A stretch of DNA of 48,142 bases from DASSLY01 sp035689185 (GCA_035689185.1 DASSLY010000088.1:1-48142), one strand, 5' to 3'. Numbered from the stretch's first letter, positions 32,146 to 42,099 are shown. Translations and numbers: made by a program. The notes: a model not told the origin generated them from the sequence alone.

Positions 32146-33019
32146 GGACGAGTCGATCCGAGCGCTGGAGCGGGCCATCGACCTCGGGCTCAACTTCATC
32201 GACACGGCGCGCGGGTACGGCGACAGTGAGCGCATCGTCGGCGAGGTCCTGCGGCGCCGTAGCAGCGACACCCTGTACGTGGCGACCAAGGTGCCGCCCC
32301 AGAACGGCGTCTTCCCCGCACCGCCGGGACTGGACCCGGCGCAGACCTTCCCCGCAGCACACATCCGGTCCAGCCTGGAGGAGAGCCTCCGGGCACTGCG
32401 ACGAGACTCCGTGGACGTGTTCCAGCTGCACGTGTGGGACGACGCCTGGATAGGCCGGGGCGACTGGCAGGAAACCATCGAGGCGCTGAAGCGGGAGGGC
32501 AAGATCGGTCTCTTCGGGGTATCCATCAACGACTTCCAGCCCGAGAGCGCGATCGAACTCGTGCAGAGCGGCCTGGTGGACACCGTCCAGGTGATCTTCA
32601 ACGTCTTCCACCAGCAGCCGACCGAGCGCCTGCTCCCGGCATGTGCCGAGCACGGGGTCGGGGTGATCGTCCGCGTCGCCCTGGACGAGGGCGGCCTGAC
32701 CGGACGGATCACCGCCGACTCCACGTTCCCGGAGGGCGACTTCCGCGCCGCTTACTTCGCCGGCGACCGGGCGTCCCAGGTGGAGCAGCACGTGCGGGCC
32801 CTGAACCAGGACCTCGACATCTCTGCGGACCAGACCGCCGACCTCGCGCTGCGCTACGTGCTGGACCAGCGCGCCGTCTCGACCGTGATCGCCGGCATGC
32901 GCACCGTGCGAAACGTCGAGCGCAACATGGCCACCAGCGACGGCCGCAGCCTGACCGATGACCAGCGGCGCCGGCTCCGCGAGCACCGGTGGGAGCGCAA
33001 CTTCTACAGGGCCGGCTAA
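32048..33019 (+). CDS. Aldo/keto reductase
   Basis: A 323-residue NADP-dependent reductase with the AKR TIM-barrel fold. It starts RYRELGRSGIKVSEIGYGAWGIG; the catalytic tetrad regions are NFIDTARGYGDSER (Asp and Tyr) and YVATKVPP (Lys). The sequence then shows FQLHVWDD (His) and VIAGMRTVRNVERNM near the cofactor site. ATG 32048 is preferred over GTG 32021 because it begins directly with the conserved strand. Substrate unknown; related enzymes reduce aldehydes and ketosugars. The gene overlaps the tentative small membrane frame and converges on the MFS gene. Confidence 0.93.
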   Translation: MRYRELGRSGIKVSEIGYGAWGIGGGAWVGAAEDESIRALERAIDLGLNFIDTARGYGDSERIVGEVLRRRSSDTLYVATKVPPQNGVFPAPPGLDPAQTFPAAHIRSSLEESLRALRRDSVDVFQLHVWDDAWIGRGDWQETIEALKREGKIGLFGVSINDFQPESAIELVQSGLVDTVQVIFNVFHQQPTERLLPACAEHGVGVIVRVALDEGGLTGRITADSTFPEGDFRAAYFAGDRASQVEQHVRALNQDLDISADQTADLALRYVLDQRAVSTVIAGMRTVRNVERNMATSDGRSLTDDQRRRLREHRWERNFYRAG

Positions 33020-33068
33020 GACATGCAGGACTTCTGCGCGGACGAGGGCGTCACCAGGTGTCGGTGGA

Positions 33069-34316
33069 CTACGGGGCGGTCCGGTAGGCCGACTGGACGG
33101 TGCTTCGCAGCAGCTGCCGCGGCCAGCGGAAGAACACGACGGCGATGGCGACATTGCTCACCAGCGCCATCAGACCCACGGCGGTCGCCGGGGCAGTGAG
33201 GTCGGCTACCCAGCCCGCAGCCAGGTAGGCGACGCCACTGCAGCCGACGGCGATCGAGCCCCCCAGCCCGAAGACCCTCGCGCGCATGCTCGGCTCGATG
33301 GACAGGTTGAAGGTCGCCTGCAACGGCAGCATGAACCCCTGCAGGACCCCGCAGGCGAACCAGAGCAGCCCGGCGACGACCGGCGCGGGATCGGCGTAGG
33401 TCACCAGCAGCGGCAGCGGCATCACCAGCGCGAGCAGGATCAGCCGGTCGTTCTGCACCTCCGGGCGCCACCGGCTGACCATCGCCAGGCCCGTCGCGGC
33501 ACCAAGGATCGGGGCCGCCATGAGCAGGCCGCCGACGCCGGGGTTGTCATGGGCACCCGCGTAGGCGACGGCCACCGCCTCGGGGGCGGTCATTCCCCAG
33601 ACGGCGCAAAGGCTCAGGCCGAGCAGATTCCGCAGGATGCGGTCCCCGCGCAGGTAGCGGGCGGCCGACGCGAGGTCAGCGAAGAATCCGGCCAGCCCGG
33701 TCCCGGCCTCGACCAGCAGCGGGGAGAGCCGGGCCACCCGGCCATAGGCAAGGGCGGCCATGACGAAGGTGCCCGCGTCGAACAGGACGGCCTGGCTGGG
33801 CGTCATCACCAGCAACAGGACGCCGCCGATCCCCAGACCGACGACCTGGTTCAGCTGCTTGGTCACGTTGCCCAGCCCCATGTACCGGGCGTACATCAAC
33901 CGGTCCGGCAACAGGTCGAGCCAGAGCATCTGGTGGGCCGACAGCTCCGGCCCCTCGGACAGGACGGAGACGACCACCAGGGACAGCAACACCCAGATCG
34001 GCACCTTCGCCATCACGCACAGCGCGATGGCGACGAGGACCCCTGCCCGGAACAGGTTCACCCACACCAGGACGTGCTTGTAGCGGACCCGATCGGCGAT
34101 GCCCGCCAGCAGGGAGCGACCGAAGATCGCCGGCAGGACCGCCACGGCGAACGTCGCGGCGGTGGCCAGCGCCGAGCCGGTCTGGTTGAAGACGACCGCC
34201 GCGATCGCGATGCGGGTGAAGTTGTCCCCCCAGGCAGACAGCGTGCTCGCGGCGAAAGCCGTGAGCACACCGGGTTGTCGAAGCACGTTGACGTACTCCG
34301 TCGTGGCCTTCGCCAT
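33069..34316 (-). CDS. MFS transporter
   Basis: A 415-residue major facilitator superfamily protein with about twelve hydrophobic segments. Loop residues include FGRSLLAGIADRVRYKHVLV between helices 2 and 3, corresponding to the family GxLaDrxGrr motif. ATG 34316 begins MAKATTEYVNVLRQPGVLTAF and is preceded by GAGGGG; the open frame upstream is spurious. Such proteins are generally called putative drug or metabolite exporters; the substrate is unknown. Downstream of glnE's 5'-to-3' direction end, it may be read after glnE on the same strand. Confidence 0.9.
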   Translation of the reverse strand: MAKATTEYVNVLRQPGVLTAFAASTLSAWGDNFTRIAIAAVVFNQTGSALATAATFAVAVLPAIFGRSLLAGIADRVRYKHVLVWVNLFRAGVLVAIALCVMAKVPIWVLLSLVVVSVLSEGPELSAHQMLWLDLLPDRLMYARYMGLGNVTKQLNQVVGLGIGGVLLLVMTPSQAVLFDAGTFVMAALAYGRVARLSPLLVEAGTGLAGFFADLASAARYLRGDRILRNLLGLSLCAVWGMTAPEAVAVAYAGAHDNPGVGGLLMAAPILGAATGLAMVSRWRPEVQNDRLILLALVMPLPLLVTYADPAPVVAGLLWFACGVLQGFMLPLQATFNLSIEPSMRARVFGLGGSIAVGCSGVAYLAAGWVADLTAPATAVGLMALVSNVAIAVVFFRWPRQLLRSTVQSAYRTAP

Positions 34317-34356
34317 CTCGCCCCTCGAGTAGTTGAACTCTGAAACGCTACCTCGC

Positions 34357-37300
34357 TCAGGCCGCCTCGTAGAAGAGTCGGCGCACCACGATGCGCGCTC
34401 TTCGGGCCAAACGACGGTAAATTTCTGCCAGCTCCGCGCCGGTCCCGGCCGGACGCCCCACGATCCGCCCGATTCCGTCCGCATCCTGCAGGTCGCTCGG
34501 CAGCGAGTCGGTGCCCCTCCCCCGCCACAATAGCGACGCGTTGCGCAGCGCAGAGGCGAACCGCCACGCCTGCTCCAACGCCTCACCCTCGTCGCTGCGG
34601 ACGAAGCCAGCGGCCACGGCGGCGTGCAGCGCGGCGATGGTGCCGGTCGTGCGCAGCTGGGGCACGGCATACCCGTGCTGGAGCTGGATCAGCTGCACGG
34701 TCCACTCCACGTCGGACAACCCGCCCAGGCCCAGCTTGACGTGCGTCTTCGGGTCGGCGCCGCGCGGCAGCCGCTCGGACTCCATCCGGGCCTTGAGCAG
34801 CCGCACCTCCCGCACCGCCTCGCTGCTCAGGCCGGCGGCAGGGTAGCGGTAGCGGTCGACCATGGCCACGAAGCGCGCCCCGAGCGCCTCATCGCCAGCG
34901 ACCGGGCAGGCGCGCAGCAGTGCCTGGGCCTCCCACGTCAGCGCCCAGCGCTGGTAGTACGCCTGGTAGCCCGCCAGGGACCGCGCCAGCGGTCCGCTCT
35001 TGCCCTCCGGACGCAGGTCCGCGTCCAGCACGAGCTGGGGGTCGGGACCCGCCGCGCCGAGCAGCCGCCGCATCTCCTGCACGACCGCGGTGGCAGCCTT
35101 GACCGCCTTGTCCTCCGGGGTGGCCGGGTCGGCGTCGAAGACGAACAGCACGTCGGCGTCCGAGCCATAGCTCATCTCGGCCCCACCCAGGCGGCCCATC
35201 CCGACCACCGCAAGCCGGGCCGGCAGCGGCGAGTCCAGCTCCGCCTCGACCCGGCCGATCGCGACGTCCAGGGCGGCCTGCAGCGTCGCGGCGGTCAGGT
35301 CGGTGAGCGCGGCACCGACGCGGTCCAGGGATAGCTGGCCGGTCAGGTCCGCCACCGCGATCCGGAACAGCTCTTGGCGCCGCACCACCCGGGCCGCGGT
35401 GATCGCCTCCTCGGGTGAGTGCTTGCGGCGCATGGCAGCGCGCATCGTCGCCACCAGCGCCTCGCGCGGGCGCGGGGTGAGGCCGGTGTCGTCGCCCAGG
35501 ACGGCCACCGACTCCGGAGTGCCGATGAGCAGCTCCGCGGCGTACCGGCTGCGGGCCAGCACGTGGGCCAGCCGCTCGGCGGAGCTGCCCTCGTCGCGCA
35601 GCATCCGCAGGTACCAATGGGTGCTGCCCAAGCTGTCGCTGATCTTGCGGAAGGCGAGCAGTCCCGCGTCGGGGGCCGCCTCCTGGGCGAACCACCCGAG
35701 CATGACCGGCAGCAGGGTGCGCTGGATCGCGGCGCGCCGGCTGACCCCCGCCGTCAGGGCCTCCAGGTGCCTCATCGCCCCGGCGGGGTCCCGGAAGCCC
35801 AGCGCGGCCAGGCGCTCCCGTGCCGCCTCGGGGGTCAGGCGGGCTTCGGACGTGCTGAGCCTGGCCACCGCGATGAGCAACGGCCGGTAGAACAGCTGCT
35901 CGTGGATCCGGCGCACCTGCCGCGAGTGCGCCTTCCACTGCGCGACCACCTCCTTGGCCGGCTCGCGGCGATGGCCCACCGCGCGGCCCAGGCGGCGCAG
36001 GTCGGCCGCCCCGGTGGGCATCAGGTGGGTTCGACGCACCCGGTGCAGCTGGATCCGGTGCTCCAGCACGCGCAGGAACCGGTAGGAGTCCTCCAGCTCG
36101 GCGGCGTCCTCCCGGGCGACGTAACCCCCGGCGGACAGGGCGCCGAGCGCGTCCAGGGTGGTGCCGCTGCGCAGGGTGTCATCCGAGCGGCCGTGGACCA
36201 GCTGCAGCAGCTGCACGCTGAATTCCACGTCACGCAGTCCGCCCGGTCCGAGCTTGAGCTGCCGGGCGGCTTCCGCGGCCGGGACGTGCTGCTCGACCCT
36301 GCGGCGCATGGCTTGGACGTCCTCGACGAAGCGGTCCCGGCTGGCCGCCTGCCAGACCATCGGGTGGACCGCGGCGAGGTACCGCTGCGCCAGCTCGGCG
36401 TCCCCGGCCACCGGCCGCGCCTTCAGCAGCGCCTGGAACTCCCAGGTCTTGGCCCAGCGCTGGTAGTACTGCACGTGGCTGTCCACGGTGCGGACCAGTG
36501 GGCCGTTCTTGCCCTCCGGGCGCAGGGCCGCGTCGACCGGCCACAGGGTGCCCTCGGCGGTGGCTGCCGAGCACGCCCGCATCAGCGCCGTCGCCAGTCC
36601 GGTCCCGACGGCCAGCGCGTCGTGCTCGCTCACCTGCGGCCGGGCGGGCTCGGCGACGAAGATGACGTCGACGTCGCTGACGTAGTTGAGCTCCCGGCCG
36701 CCGCACTTGCCCATCCCGATGACGGCGAGCCGGCAGTCCCGTGCGGGCGGCCCCACCTCCTCGGTGGCGATGGCGAACGCTGCCTGAAGCGCCGCCGCGG
36801 CCAGGTCGGCGAGGGCGGCGGCGGCCAGCGGCAGCTCCTGCGTCGGGTCGGGCGCGGTGAGGTCCAGCGCGGCGATCCCCAGCAGGTGGCCGCGGTAGGC
36901 CACCCGCAACGCGTCGTATGCCGGCCGGTCGCCGCGACCGGTCGGGCTCACCGCCCGGACCAGGTCCTCGGTCCGCTCCGCCTCGGTCTGCCGGCGCGCG
37001 TCCGCGACGCAGACCCACTGCCAGGGGTGGCTCACCAGGTGGTCGGCCAGCGCCGCCGAGCCGCCGAGCACCGCCAGCAGGCGGCTCTGCGCGGGCCCGG
37101 GGTGGCGCAGGGCCGCGGTGAGGTCGCTGACCATCGCGTTGTGGTCCAGGTCCTGGCTGCGCTCGACCCGGCGCAGCGCCTCCATCAGCCGGACCAGCCC
37201 CAGCAGCGCCTGGTCGGGGTCGGCCACCTCTCCCATGGCCTCGACGACACCGTCGCCGAACAGGTCGTCCAGCGGGTCCACCAGCCCCACCAGCGCGGGG

Positions 37301-37404
37301 TCGCCGAGCAGCCGGTCAGCCCGACCCGGGTCGGCGAACCCCAGCCGGGCCAGCCGCCCGCTGCGAGAGACCTCCCGGGACGCCGGCCGGGACATTGTGC
37401 TCAC
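34357..37404 (-). CDS. glnE: Glutamine synthetase adenylyltransferase/adenylyl-removing enzyme GlnE
   Basis: A 1015-residue bifunctional enzyme that adenylylates and deadenylylates GlnA in response to nitrogen status. Two nucleotidyltransferase domains show the paired motifs: N-terminal GMGKCGGRELNYVSDVDVIF near residue 241 (removal half) and C-terminal GMGRLGGAEMSYGSDADVLF near residue 745 (transfer half). Each half also has a downstream helical GlnD-like domain; LRPEGKNGPLV and LRPEGKSGPLA are the matching repeats. Start may be GTG 37404 or ATG 37395. Full length, with no sign of loss. It lies between GlnA1 and GlnA2, the usual actinobacterial arrangement. Confidence 0.97.
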   Translation of the reverse strand: MSTMSRPASREVSRSGRLARLGFADPGRADRLLGDPALVGLVDPLDDLFGDGVVEAMGEVADPDQALLGLVRLMEALRRVERSQDLDHNAMVSDLTAALRHPGPAQSRLLAVLGGSAALADHLVSHPWQWVCVADARRQTEAERTEDLVRAVSPTGRGDRPAYDALRVAYRGHLLGIAALDLTAPDPTQELPLAAAALADLAAAALQAAFAIATEEVGPPARDCRLAVIGMGKCGGRELNYVSDVDVIFVAEPARPQVSEHDALAVGTGLATALMRACSAATAEGTLWPVDAALRPEGKNGPLVRTVDSHVQYYQRWAKTWEFQALLKARPVAGDAELAQRYLAAVHPMVWQAASRDRFVEDVQAMRRRVEQHVPAAEAARQLKLGPGGLRDVEFSVQLLQLVHGRSDDTLRSGTTLDALGALSAGGYVAREDAAELEDSYRFLRVLEHRIQLHRVRRTHLMPTGAADLRRLGRAVGHRREPAKEVVAQWKAHSRQVRRIHEQLFYRPLLIAVARLSTSEARLTPEAARERLAALGFRDPAGAMRHLEALTAGVSRRAAIQRTLLPVMLGWFAQEAAPDAGLLAFRKISDSLGSTHWYLRMLRDEGSSAERLAHVLARSRYAAELLIGTPESVAVLGDDTGLTPRPREALVATMRAAMRRKHSPEEAITAARVVRRQELFRIAVADLTGQLSLDRVGAALTDLTAATLQAALDVAIGRVEAELDSPLPARLAVVGMGRLGGAEMSYGSDADVLFVFDADPATPEDKAVKAATAVVQEMRRLLGAAGPDPQLVLDADLRPEGKSGPLARSLAGYQAYYQRWALTWEAQALLRACPVAGDEALGARFVAMVDRYRYPAAGLSSEAVREVRLLKARMESERLPRGADPKTHVKLGLGGLSDVEWTVQLIQLQHGYAVPQLRTTGTIAALHAAVAAGFVRSDEGEALEQAWRFASALRNASLLWRGRGTDSLPSDLQDADGIGRIVGRPAGTGAELAEIYRRLARRARIVVRRLFYEAA

Positions 37405-37465
37405 GGCCCCAAGGTAGTCGGCGGCGACCCGAGGCCACGGCCGGCACTAAGGCAGACTCGAGGGC

Positions 37466-37714
37466 ATGTGCCGATCGATCAAGACGCTTCGCGAGCCGTA
37501 TGCCGAGACCGTCACCTCCGCCGACGTGGAGGCGGCCGCACGGCAGTACGTGCGCAAGATCTCCGGGTTCCACCGGCCGGCACCGCACAACGCCGAGGCG
37601 TTCGAGCTGGCGGTGACCCAGGTGGCGGCGACCACGCAGTGGCTGCTGGACAACATCACCGTCAAGGGCGCGCCTAGAGCCGGTGCAGGTAGCGCTCCAG
37701 CTCGAAGGCGGTGA
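37466..37714 (+). CDS. DUF2277 family small protein
   Basis: An 82-residue protein of the DUF2277 family. It shows the conserved start MCRSIKTLREP, AAARQYVRKISGFHRP and ELAVTQVAATTQWLLDNI, followed by a low-complexity Arg/Ala tail that overlaps the second glutamine synthetase gene by 41 bases on the opposite strand. Function unknown; the Cys at residue 2 is conserved in the family. Antisense overlap may limit expression of both 3' ends, though this is inference. Confidence 0.85.
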   Translation: MCRSIKTLREPYAETVTSADVEAAARQYVRKISGFHRPAPHNAEAFELAVTQVAATTQWLLDNITVKGAPRAGAGSAPARRR

Positions 37715-39011
37715 CCTGGTGGCTGTACTCGTCCCACTCGGCCCGCTTGTTGCGCAGGAAGAAGTCGAACACGTGCTCGCCCAGGGTCTCCGCGACCAGC
37801 TCCGAGCCCTCCATCCGCGTGATCGCCTCGGACAGTGACGCCGGCAGCGGCTCGATCCCCATGGCACGGCGTTCGCCGTCGGTGAGCTTCCAGACGTCGT
37901 CCTCGGCCTCGCCGGGAAGCTGGTAGCCCTCCTCGATGCCCTTCAGCCCCGCCGACAGCATCACCGCGAACGCCAGGTAGGGGTTGCACGCGGCGTCCAG
38001 GGTGCGGACCTCGATCCGGGTGCTCTGCCCCTTACCCGGCTTGTACATCGGCACGCGCACCATGGCGCTGGAGTTGTTGTGACCCCAGCACACGTGAGCC
38101 GGCGCCTCGCCGCCACCCCAGAGCCGCTTGTAGGAGTTGACCCACTGGTTGGTGACGGCGCTGATCTCCGGCCCGTGCCGCAGCAGCCCGGCGATGAACT
38201 GCCGCCCCACGGTGGACAGCTGGTAGGGCGCTCCCGCCTCGTAGAAGGCGTTCCGGTCGCCCTCGAACAGCGACAGGTGGGTGTGCATCCCGGACCCGGG
38301 GTGTGCCGTCAGCGGCTTGGGCATGAACGAGGCGAACACCCCCTGCTCCAGCGCCACCTCCTTGATCACCGTGCGGAAGGTCTGGATGTTGTCCGCGGTG
38401 GACAGCGCGTCGGCGTAGCGCAGGTCGATCTCGTTCTGGCCCGGCCCCGTCTCGTGGTGGCTGAACTCCACCGAGATGCCCATCGACTCCAGCATGGTGA
38501 TCGCCGCGCGCCGGAAGTCGTGGCCCTGCCCGCGCGGCACGTGGTCGAAGTAGCCGGCATGGTCCACCGGCGTCGGCGGCACCCCGGGGACGGTGGGCGG
38601 CTCGAACAGGAAGAACTCGATCTCCGGGTGGGTGTAGAACGCGAAGCCCAGGTCCGCGGCCTTGGCCAGGGCGCGCTTCAGCACGTACCTGGAGTCGGCG
38701 AAGCTGGGCGACCCGTCCGGCAGCAGGATGTCGCCGAACATCCGCGCCGTGCTGGGGTTGTCCCCGCGCCACGGCAGCACCTGGAAGGTCGACTGGTCCG
38801 GCTTGACCAGCATGTCCGCCTCGTAGACCCGGGCGAAGCCTTCGATGGCGCTGCCGTCGAAGCCGATGCCCTCGGCGAACGCGCCCTCGAGCTCCGCCGG
38901 CGCCACCGCGACCGACTTCAGCTGGCCCAGCACGTCGGTGAACCACAACCGGACGAACCGGATGTCGCGCTCCTCGATGGTGCGCAGCACGAACTCTTGC
39001 TGACGGTCCAT
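37674..39011 (-). CDS. glnA2: Second glutamine synthetase-like enzyme (GlnA2)
   Basis: A 445-residue type I glutamine synthetase homologue, starting at ATG 39011. It carries GFDGSAIEGF, the metal region HPEIEFFLF, HHETGPGQNEIDLRY, PGSGMHTHLSLF and NNSSAMVRVP. The position of the adenylylation Tyr is Trp374 in DVWKL, so GlnE cannot modify it. It is the genomic counterpart of Mycobacterium and Streptomyces GlnA2. Streptomyces GlnA2/GlnA3-type enzymes gamma-glutamylate polyamines, so true glutamine synthesis is uncertain. It lies on the same strand only 57 bases after the GH42 gene and may be read through from that operon. Confidence 0.95.
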   Translation of the reverse strand: MDRQQEFVLRTIEERDIRFVRLWFTDVLGQLKSVAVAPAELEGAFAEGIGFDGSAIEGFARVYEADMLVKPDQSTFQVLPWRGDNPSTARMFGDILLPDGSPSFADSRYVLKRALAKAADLGFAFYTHPEIEFFLFEPPTVPGVPPTPVDHAGYFDHVPRGQGHDFRRAAITMLESMGISVEFSHHETGPGQNEIDLRYADALSTADNIQTFRTVIKEVALEQGVFASFMPKPLTAHPGSGMHTHLSLFEGDRNAFYEAGAPYQLSTVGRQFIAGLLRHGPEISAVTNQWVNSYKRLWGGGEAPAHVCWGHNNSSAMVRVPMYKPGKGQSTRIEVRTLDAACNPYLAFAVMLSAGLKGIEEGYQLPGEAEDDVWKLTDGERRAMGIEPLPASLSEAITRMEGSELVAETLGEHVFDFFLRNKRAEWDEYSHQVTAFELERYLHRL

Positions 39012-39068
39012 GGCCGCATCCTGCCCTAGTCCGGCGACCACCCGGCATACCAGTCCGGGACGGCCGGG

Positions 39069-41165
39069 TCAGCCTCCCGGTTGCCGGAGGACCCGCACAC
39101 CACCCGCGGGCACCGTCGTCTCACCCTGTCCCGCCTCGCCGGTCAGCAGGTCGACTCCGTCGGCGGGCACGGTCACCGGCCCGGCGCCGTGGTTGACCAG
39201 GAACAGGTATGACGTGGCCACGGTCGCCCGGCGCACCGCCTCCAGCCCGCCCGGCCACGGCGCCCCGCCGAGGTCCAGGGCGGGCGTCACCCCGGCGTCG
39301 GCCACGGCGTCGGCCAGCACCTGGTCCAGCCCGGTGTCGTCCAGCCGGGTCCCCAGGTACCACGCCACACCGGCGCCCACCGGCCGCCGGGTGACCGCGG
39401 GGTCGCCCGCGCTGGGGCCGTCCGCATACGAGGCGACCACGGTGGCGTCGGTGACCCGGCCGCGTTCGGTCCACAGCGTGGCCGACACCGGCGTCGGCAG
39501 GCCGGTGACGGTGGCCTGCTCCCCGGCCAGCAGCGGCGCGAACTCCTCGATCCGCACGCCGAGCAGGTCCCGGAACGCGCCGGGGTAGCCGCCCAGGCGG
39601 ATGTGGTCGTTCTCGTCGACCACCCCGGACAGCCAGCCGACGACCACCGTCGCCCCTTGCCGGGCCGCGGCCGCCACCGCCTCGGCGCCGTCGTCGGTCA
39701 CCAGGTACAGGTGCGGCACCAGCAGCAGCCGGTACCGGCCCAGGTCCCCTCCCGGGGCCACGAAGTCGCAGGTGATCCCCCGCTCCCACAGCGCCCGGTG
39801 CCAGCGGCGCACCTCGGCGAGCATCGTCACGTCCGCGCTCGGATGGGAGTCCAGCTCCAGCCCCCACCAGCTCGGCCAGTCGAAGACCACGGCGGCCGCC
39901 GCCTGCACCGTCGAACCGGTCACCTCGGCCAACCCGGCCAGCCGCTGCCCGAGGTCGACCACCTCGCGCCAGACCCTGCTGTCCGTGCCGGCGTGCGGGA
40001 CCAGCGCGGAGTGGTACTTCTCCGCGCCGGCTCGCGAGGCGCGCCACTGGAAGAACAGCGCTCCGTCGGCGCCGCGGGCCAGGTGGGTGAGGCTGTTGCG
40101 GGCGAGCTGGCCGGGGGCCTTGGCCGCGTTGCGCGGCTGCCAGTTGACCGCCGAGGTGGAGTGCTCCATCAGCAGCCACGGCTGCCCCCCCGCCAGGGAC
40201 CGCATCAGGTCCGCGGACATGGCCAGGTCGTGGGTGGCACCCCCCTCGCCGAGCCCCTCGCCGATCAGGTAGTGGTCGTTGGAGACCACGTCCTGCTCCA
40301 GCGCCCAGGCCCAGTAGTCCAGCGGCTTGAAGAAGCCCATGAAGTTGGTCGTCACCGGCCGGGTGGACCTGGCCCGCAGGATGGCCGCCTCCGCCCGGTA
40401 GCAGTCCAGCAGCTCCTCGGAGGAGAACCGCCAGAAGTCCAGTTGCTGGGTCGGGTTGGCGAAGGTCCGGTATGCCGGGACGCGCGGCGGGAGCACCTCC
40501 GCCCAGTCCTCGTAGTGCTGGCTCCAGAACGCGGTGCCCCACGCGGTGTTCAGTGCCTCGACCTGGCCGTAGCGCCGCTGCAGCCAGGACCGGAACGCCG
40601 CCGCCGAGGTGTCGCAGTAGCAGTGGTCGTTGTGGCAGCCGTACTCGTTGTGCACGTGCCAGAGCACGACCGCCGGGTGGCCGGCATACCGGTCGGCGAT
40701 GGCGGTGGTCAGCCGCGCGCTCGCCGCGCGGTAGTCCGGGGAGGAGGGACAGAACGCCTGCCGCCCCCCCGGCGAGCGGCGGACGCCGTACTCGTCGACA
40801 GGCAGCGACTGGGGGTAGGCGCGGGAGAACCACGGCGGGGGGGTGGCGCTGGCGTTGGCCAGGTCCACCCGGACCCCGCCCTCGTGCAGCAGGTCGAGCA
40901 CCCGGTCCAGCCAGCCGAAGTCGTAGTGCCCTTCGGTGCGCTCGATCAGCGCCCAGGAGAAGACCCCGACGGTGACCAGGTTCACCCCGGCCTGCCGCAT
41001 CAGGGCCACGTCCTTCGCCCAGGTGCTCTCCGGCCACTGCTCCGGGTTGTAGTCGCCGCCGTAGGCGACACCGCCGCCCAGCGCCGCGGTGACCTCCTCC
41101 ATCCGGGCGGCGTGTGCCGGCGTGGCCGCCGCCGGCAGGCCCGCCCCAGCGTCCGTGCCGGTCAT
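39069..41165 (-). CDS. GH42 beta-galactosidase
   Basis: A 698-residue GH42 enzyme with catalytic acid Glu174 in WHVHNEYGCH and nucleophile Glu334 in LLMEHSTSAVNW. The opening is GGDYNPEQWPESTW, and NLVTVGVFSWALIERTEG and FCPSSPDYR follow the family. Four Cys (139, 177, 182, 184) are placed as in the zinc site of GH42 beta-galactosidases. The C-terminal trimerisation and beta domains are complete. No signal peptide: it acts in the cytoplasm on imported galacto-oligosaccharides. Last gene of the second sugar import operon. Confidence 0.95.
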   Translation of the reverse strand: MTGTDAGAGLPAAATPAHAARMEEVTAALGGGVAYGGDYNPEQWPESTWAKDVALMRQAGVNLVTVGVFSWALIERTEGHYDFGWLDRVLDLLHEGGVRVDLANASATPPPWFSRAYPQSLPVDEYGVRRSPGGRQAFCPSSPDYRAASARLTTAIADRYAGHPAVVLWHVHNEYGCHNDHCYCDTSAAAFRSWLQRRYGQVEALNTAWGTAFWSQHYEDWAEVLPPRVPAYRTFANPTQQLDFWRFSSEELLDCYRAEAAILRARSTRPVTTNFMGFFKPLDYWAWALEQDVVSNDHYLIGEGLGEGGATHDLAMSADLMRSLAGGQPWLLMEHSTSAVNWQPRNAAKAPGQLARNSLTHLARGADGALFFQWRASRAGAEKYHSALVPHAGTDSRVWREVVDLGQRLAGLAEVTGSTVQAAAAVVFDWPSWWGLELDSHPSADVTMLAEVRRWHRALWERGITCDFVAPGGDLGRYRLLLVPHLYLVTDDGAEAVAAAARQGATVVVGWLSGVVDENDHIRLGGYPGAFRDLLGVRIEEFAPLLAGEQATVTGLPTPVSATLWTERGRVTDATVVASYADGPSAGDPAVTRRPVGAGVAWYLGTRLDDTGLDQVLADAVADAGVTPALDLGGAPWPGGLEAVRRATVATSYLFLVNHGAGPVTVPADGVDLLTGEAGQGETTVPAGGVRVLRQPGG

Positions 41166-41172
41166 CGGCCGG

Positions 41173-42099
41173 TCATCCCTTGCTCGATCCCAGGGTGAGC
41201 CCGGCCACGAACTGCCGCTGCAGCACCAGGTAGATCACCAGGGTCGGGATCGCGGTCATGATGGCGCCCGCGGCGATCAGGTTGTAGTTCTGGGCGAAGG
41301 TGCCGTTGAGGTTGTTGATGCCGGTGGTGATCGGCAGCCGGTCGCCGGTCTGGATGAACAGCAGCGCCCAGAAGAAGTCGTTGTAGATCCAGATGAACTC
41401 CAACGTCGCCAGCGCGGCCAGGGCCGGCCGGGTCAGCGGCAGGATGATCTGCCAGTACTGGCGCAAGACGCTGGCGCCGTCGACCAGGGCAGCCTCGGTG
41501 AGCTCGTGCGGCAGCGACTTCATGTAGTTGGACAGCACGAACGTGCAGAAGCCGACCTGGAAGGCGACGTTGGCCCCGATGACGCCGTAGTAGGTGTTCA
41601 GCAGCGACCCGGAGTCGCTCACCGACAGCGGCAGCGCGATGTGCTTGTACAACGCGAACAGCGGGGCCGCCAGGATCTGCGCGGGGAGCAGGTTCCCGGC
41701 GGTGAACAGGATGAGCAGGGTGATGTTGAACCGCCAGCTGAACCTGGACACCGCGAACGCGACCATGGTGGCCAGCGCCAGGGTCAGGATCACCGCGGGA
41801 ATGGTGATGATCGCGGAGTTCATGAAGTACTTGGCGAAGCCGCCCTGGGTCCACGCCTGGCTGAAGTTGTCGAAGTTGAACGCCCCGCCGACGCTGAGGT
41901 AGCCGTACTTGCGCGTGTCGGCCTCCGGGCGCAGCGAGGTGTAGACCGCCCACAGCAGCGGGACCAGCCAGAGCGCGCCGGTCACCGTCAGGAAGATGTA
42001 GCTGACCAGGCGGGTCCGCGGCCCGACGATCCGGGAGGGCCCGCTCGGCTCCTTCCGGATGGCGGGGGCCGCCACCGGCTCGGCGGCGACGGTGGTCAT
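41173..42099 (-). CDS. Sugar ABC transporter permease, MalG-like (GH42 operon)
   Basis: A 308-residue permease of the CUT1 family with six membrane segments, the EAA loop TEAALVDGASVLRQYW near residue 200, and an ending of VAGLTLGSSKG typical of MalG-type subunits. Its ATG overlaps the upstream permease stop by ATGA, and the GH42 gene starts seven bases after its stop. It forms the channel with the other permease. Confidence 0.93.
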   Translation of the reverse strand: MTTVAAEPVAAPAIRKEPSGPSRIVGPRTRLVSYIFLTVTGALWLVPLLWAVYTSLRPEADTRKYGYLSVGGAFNFDNFSQAWTQGGFAKYFMNSAIITIPAVILTLALATMVAFAVSRFSWRFNITLLILFTAGNLLPAQILAAPLFALYKHIALPLSVSDSGSLLNTYYGVIGANVAFQVGFCTFVLSNYMKSLPHELTEAALVDGASVLRQYWQIILPLTRPALAALATLEFIWIYNDFFWALLFIQTGDRLPITTGINNLNGTFAQNYNLIAAGAIMTAIPTLVIYLVLQRQFVAGLTLGSSKG

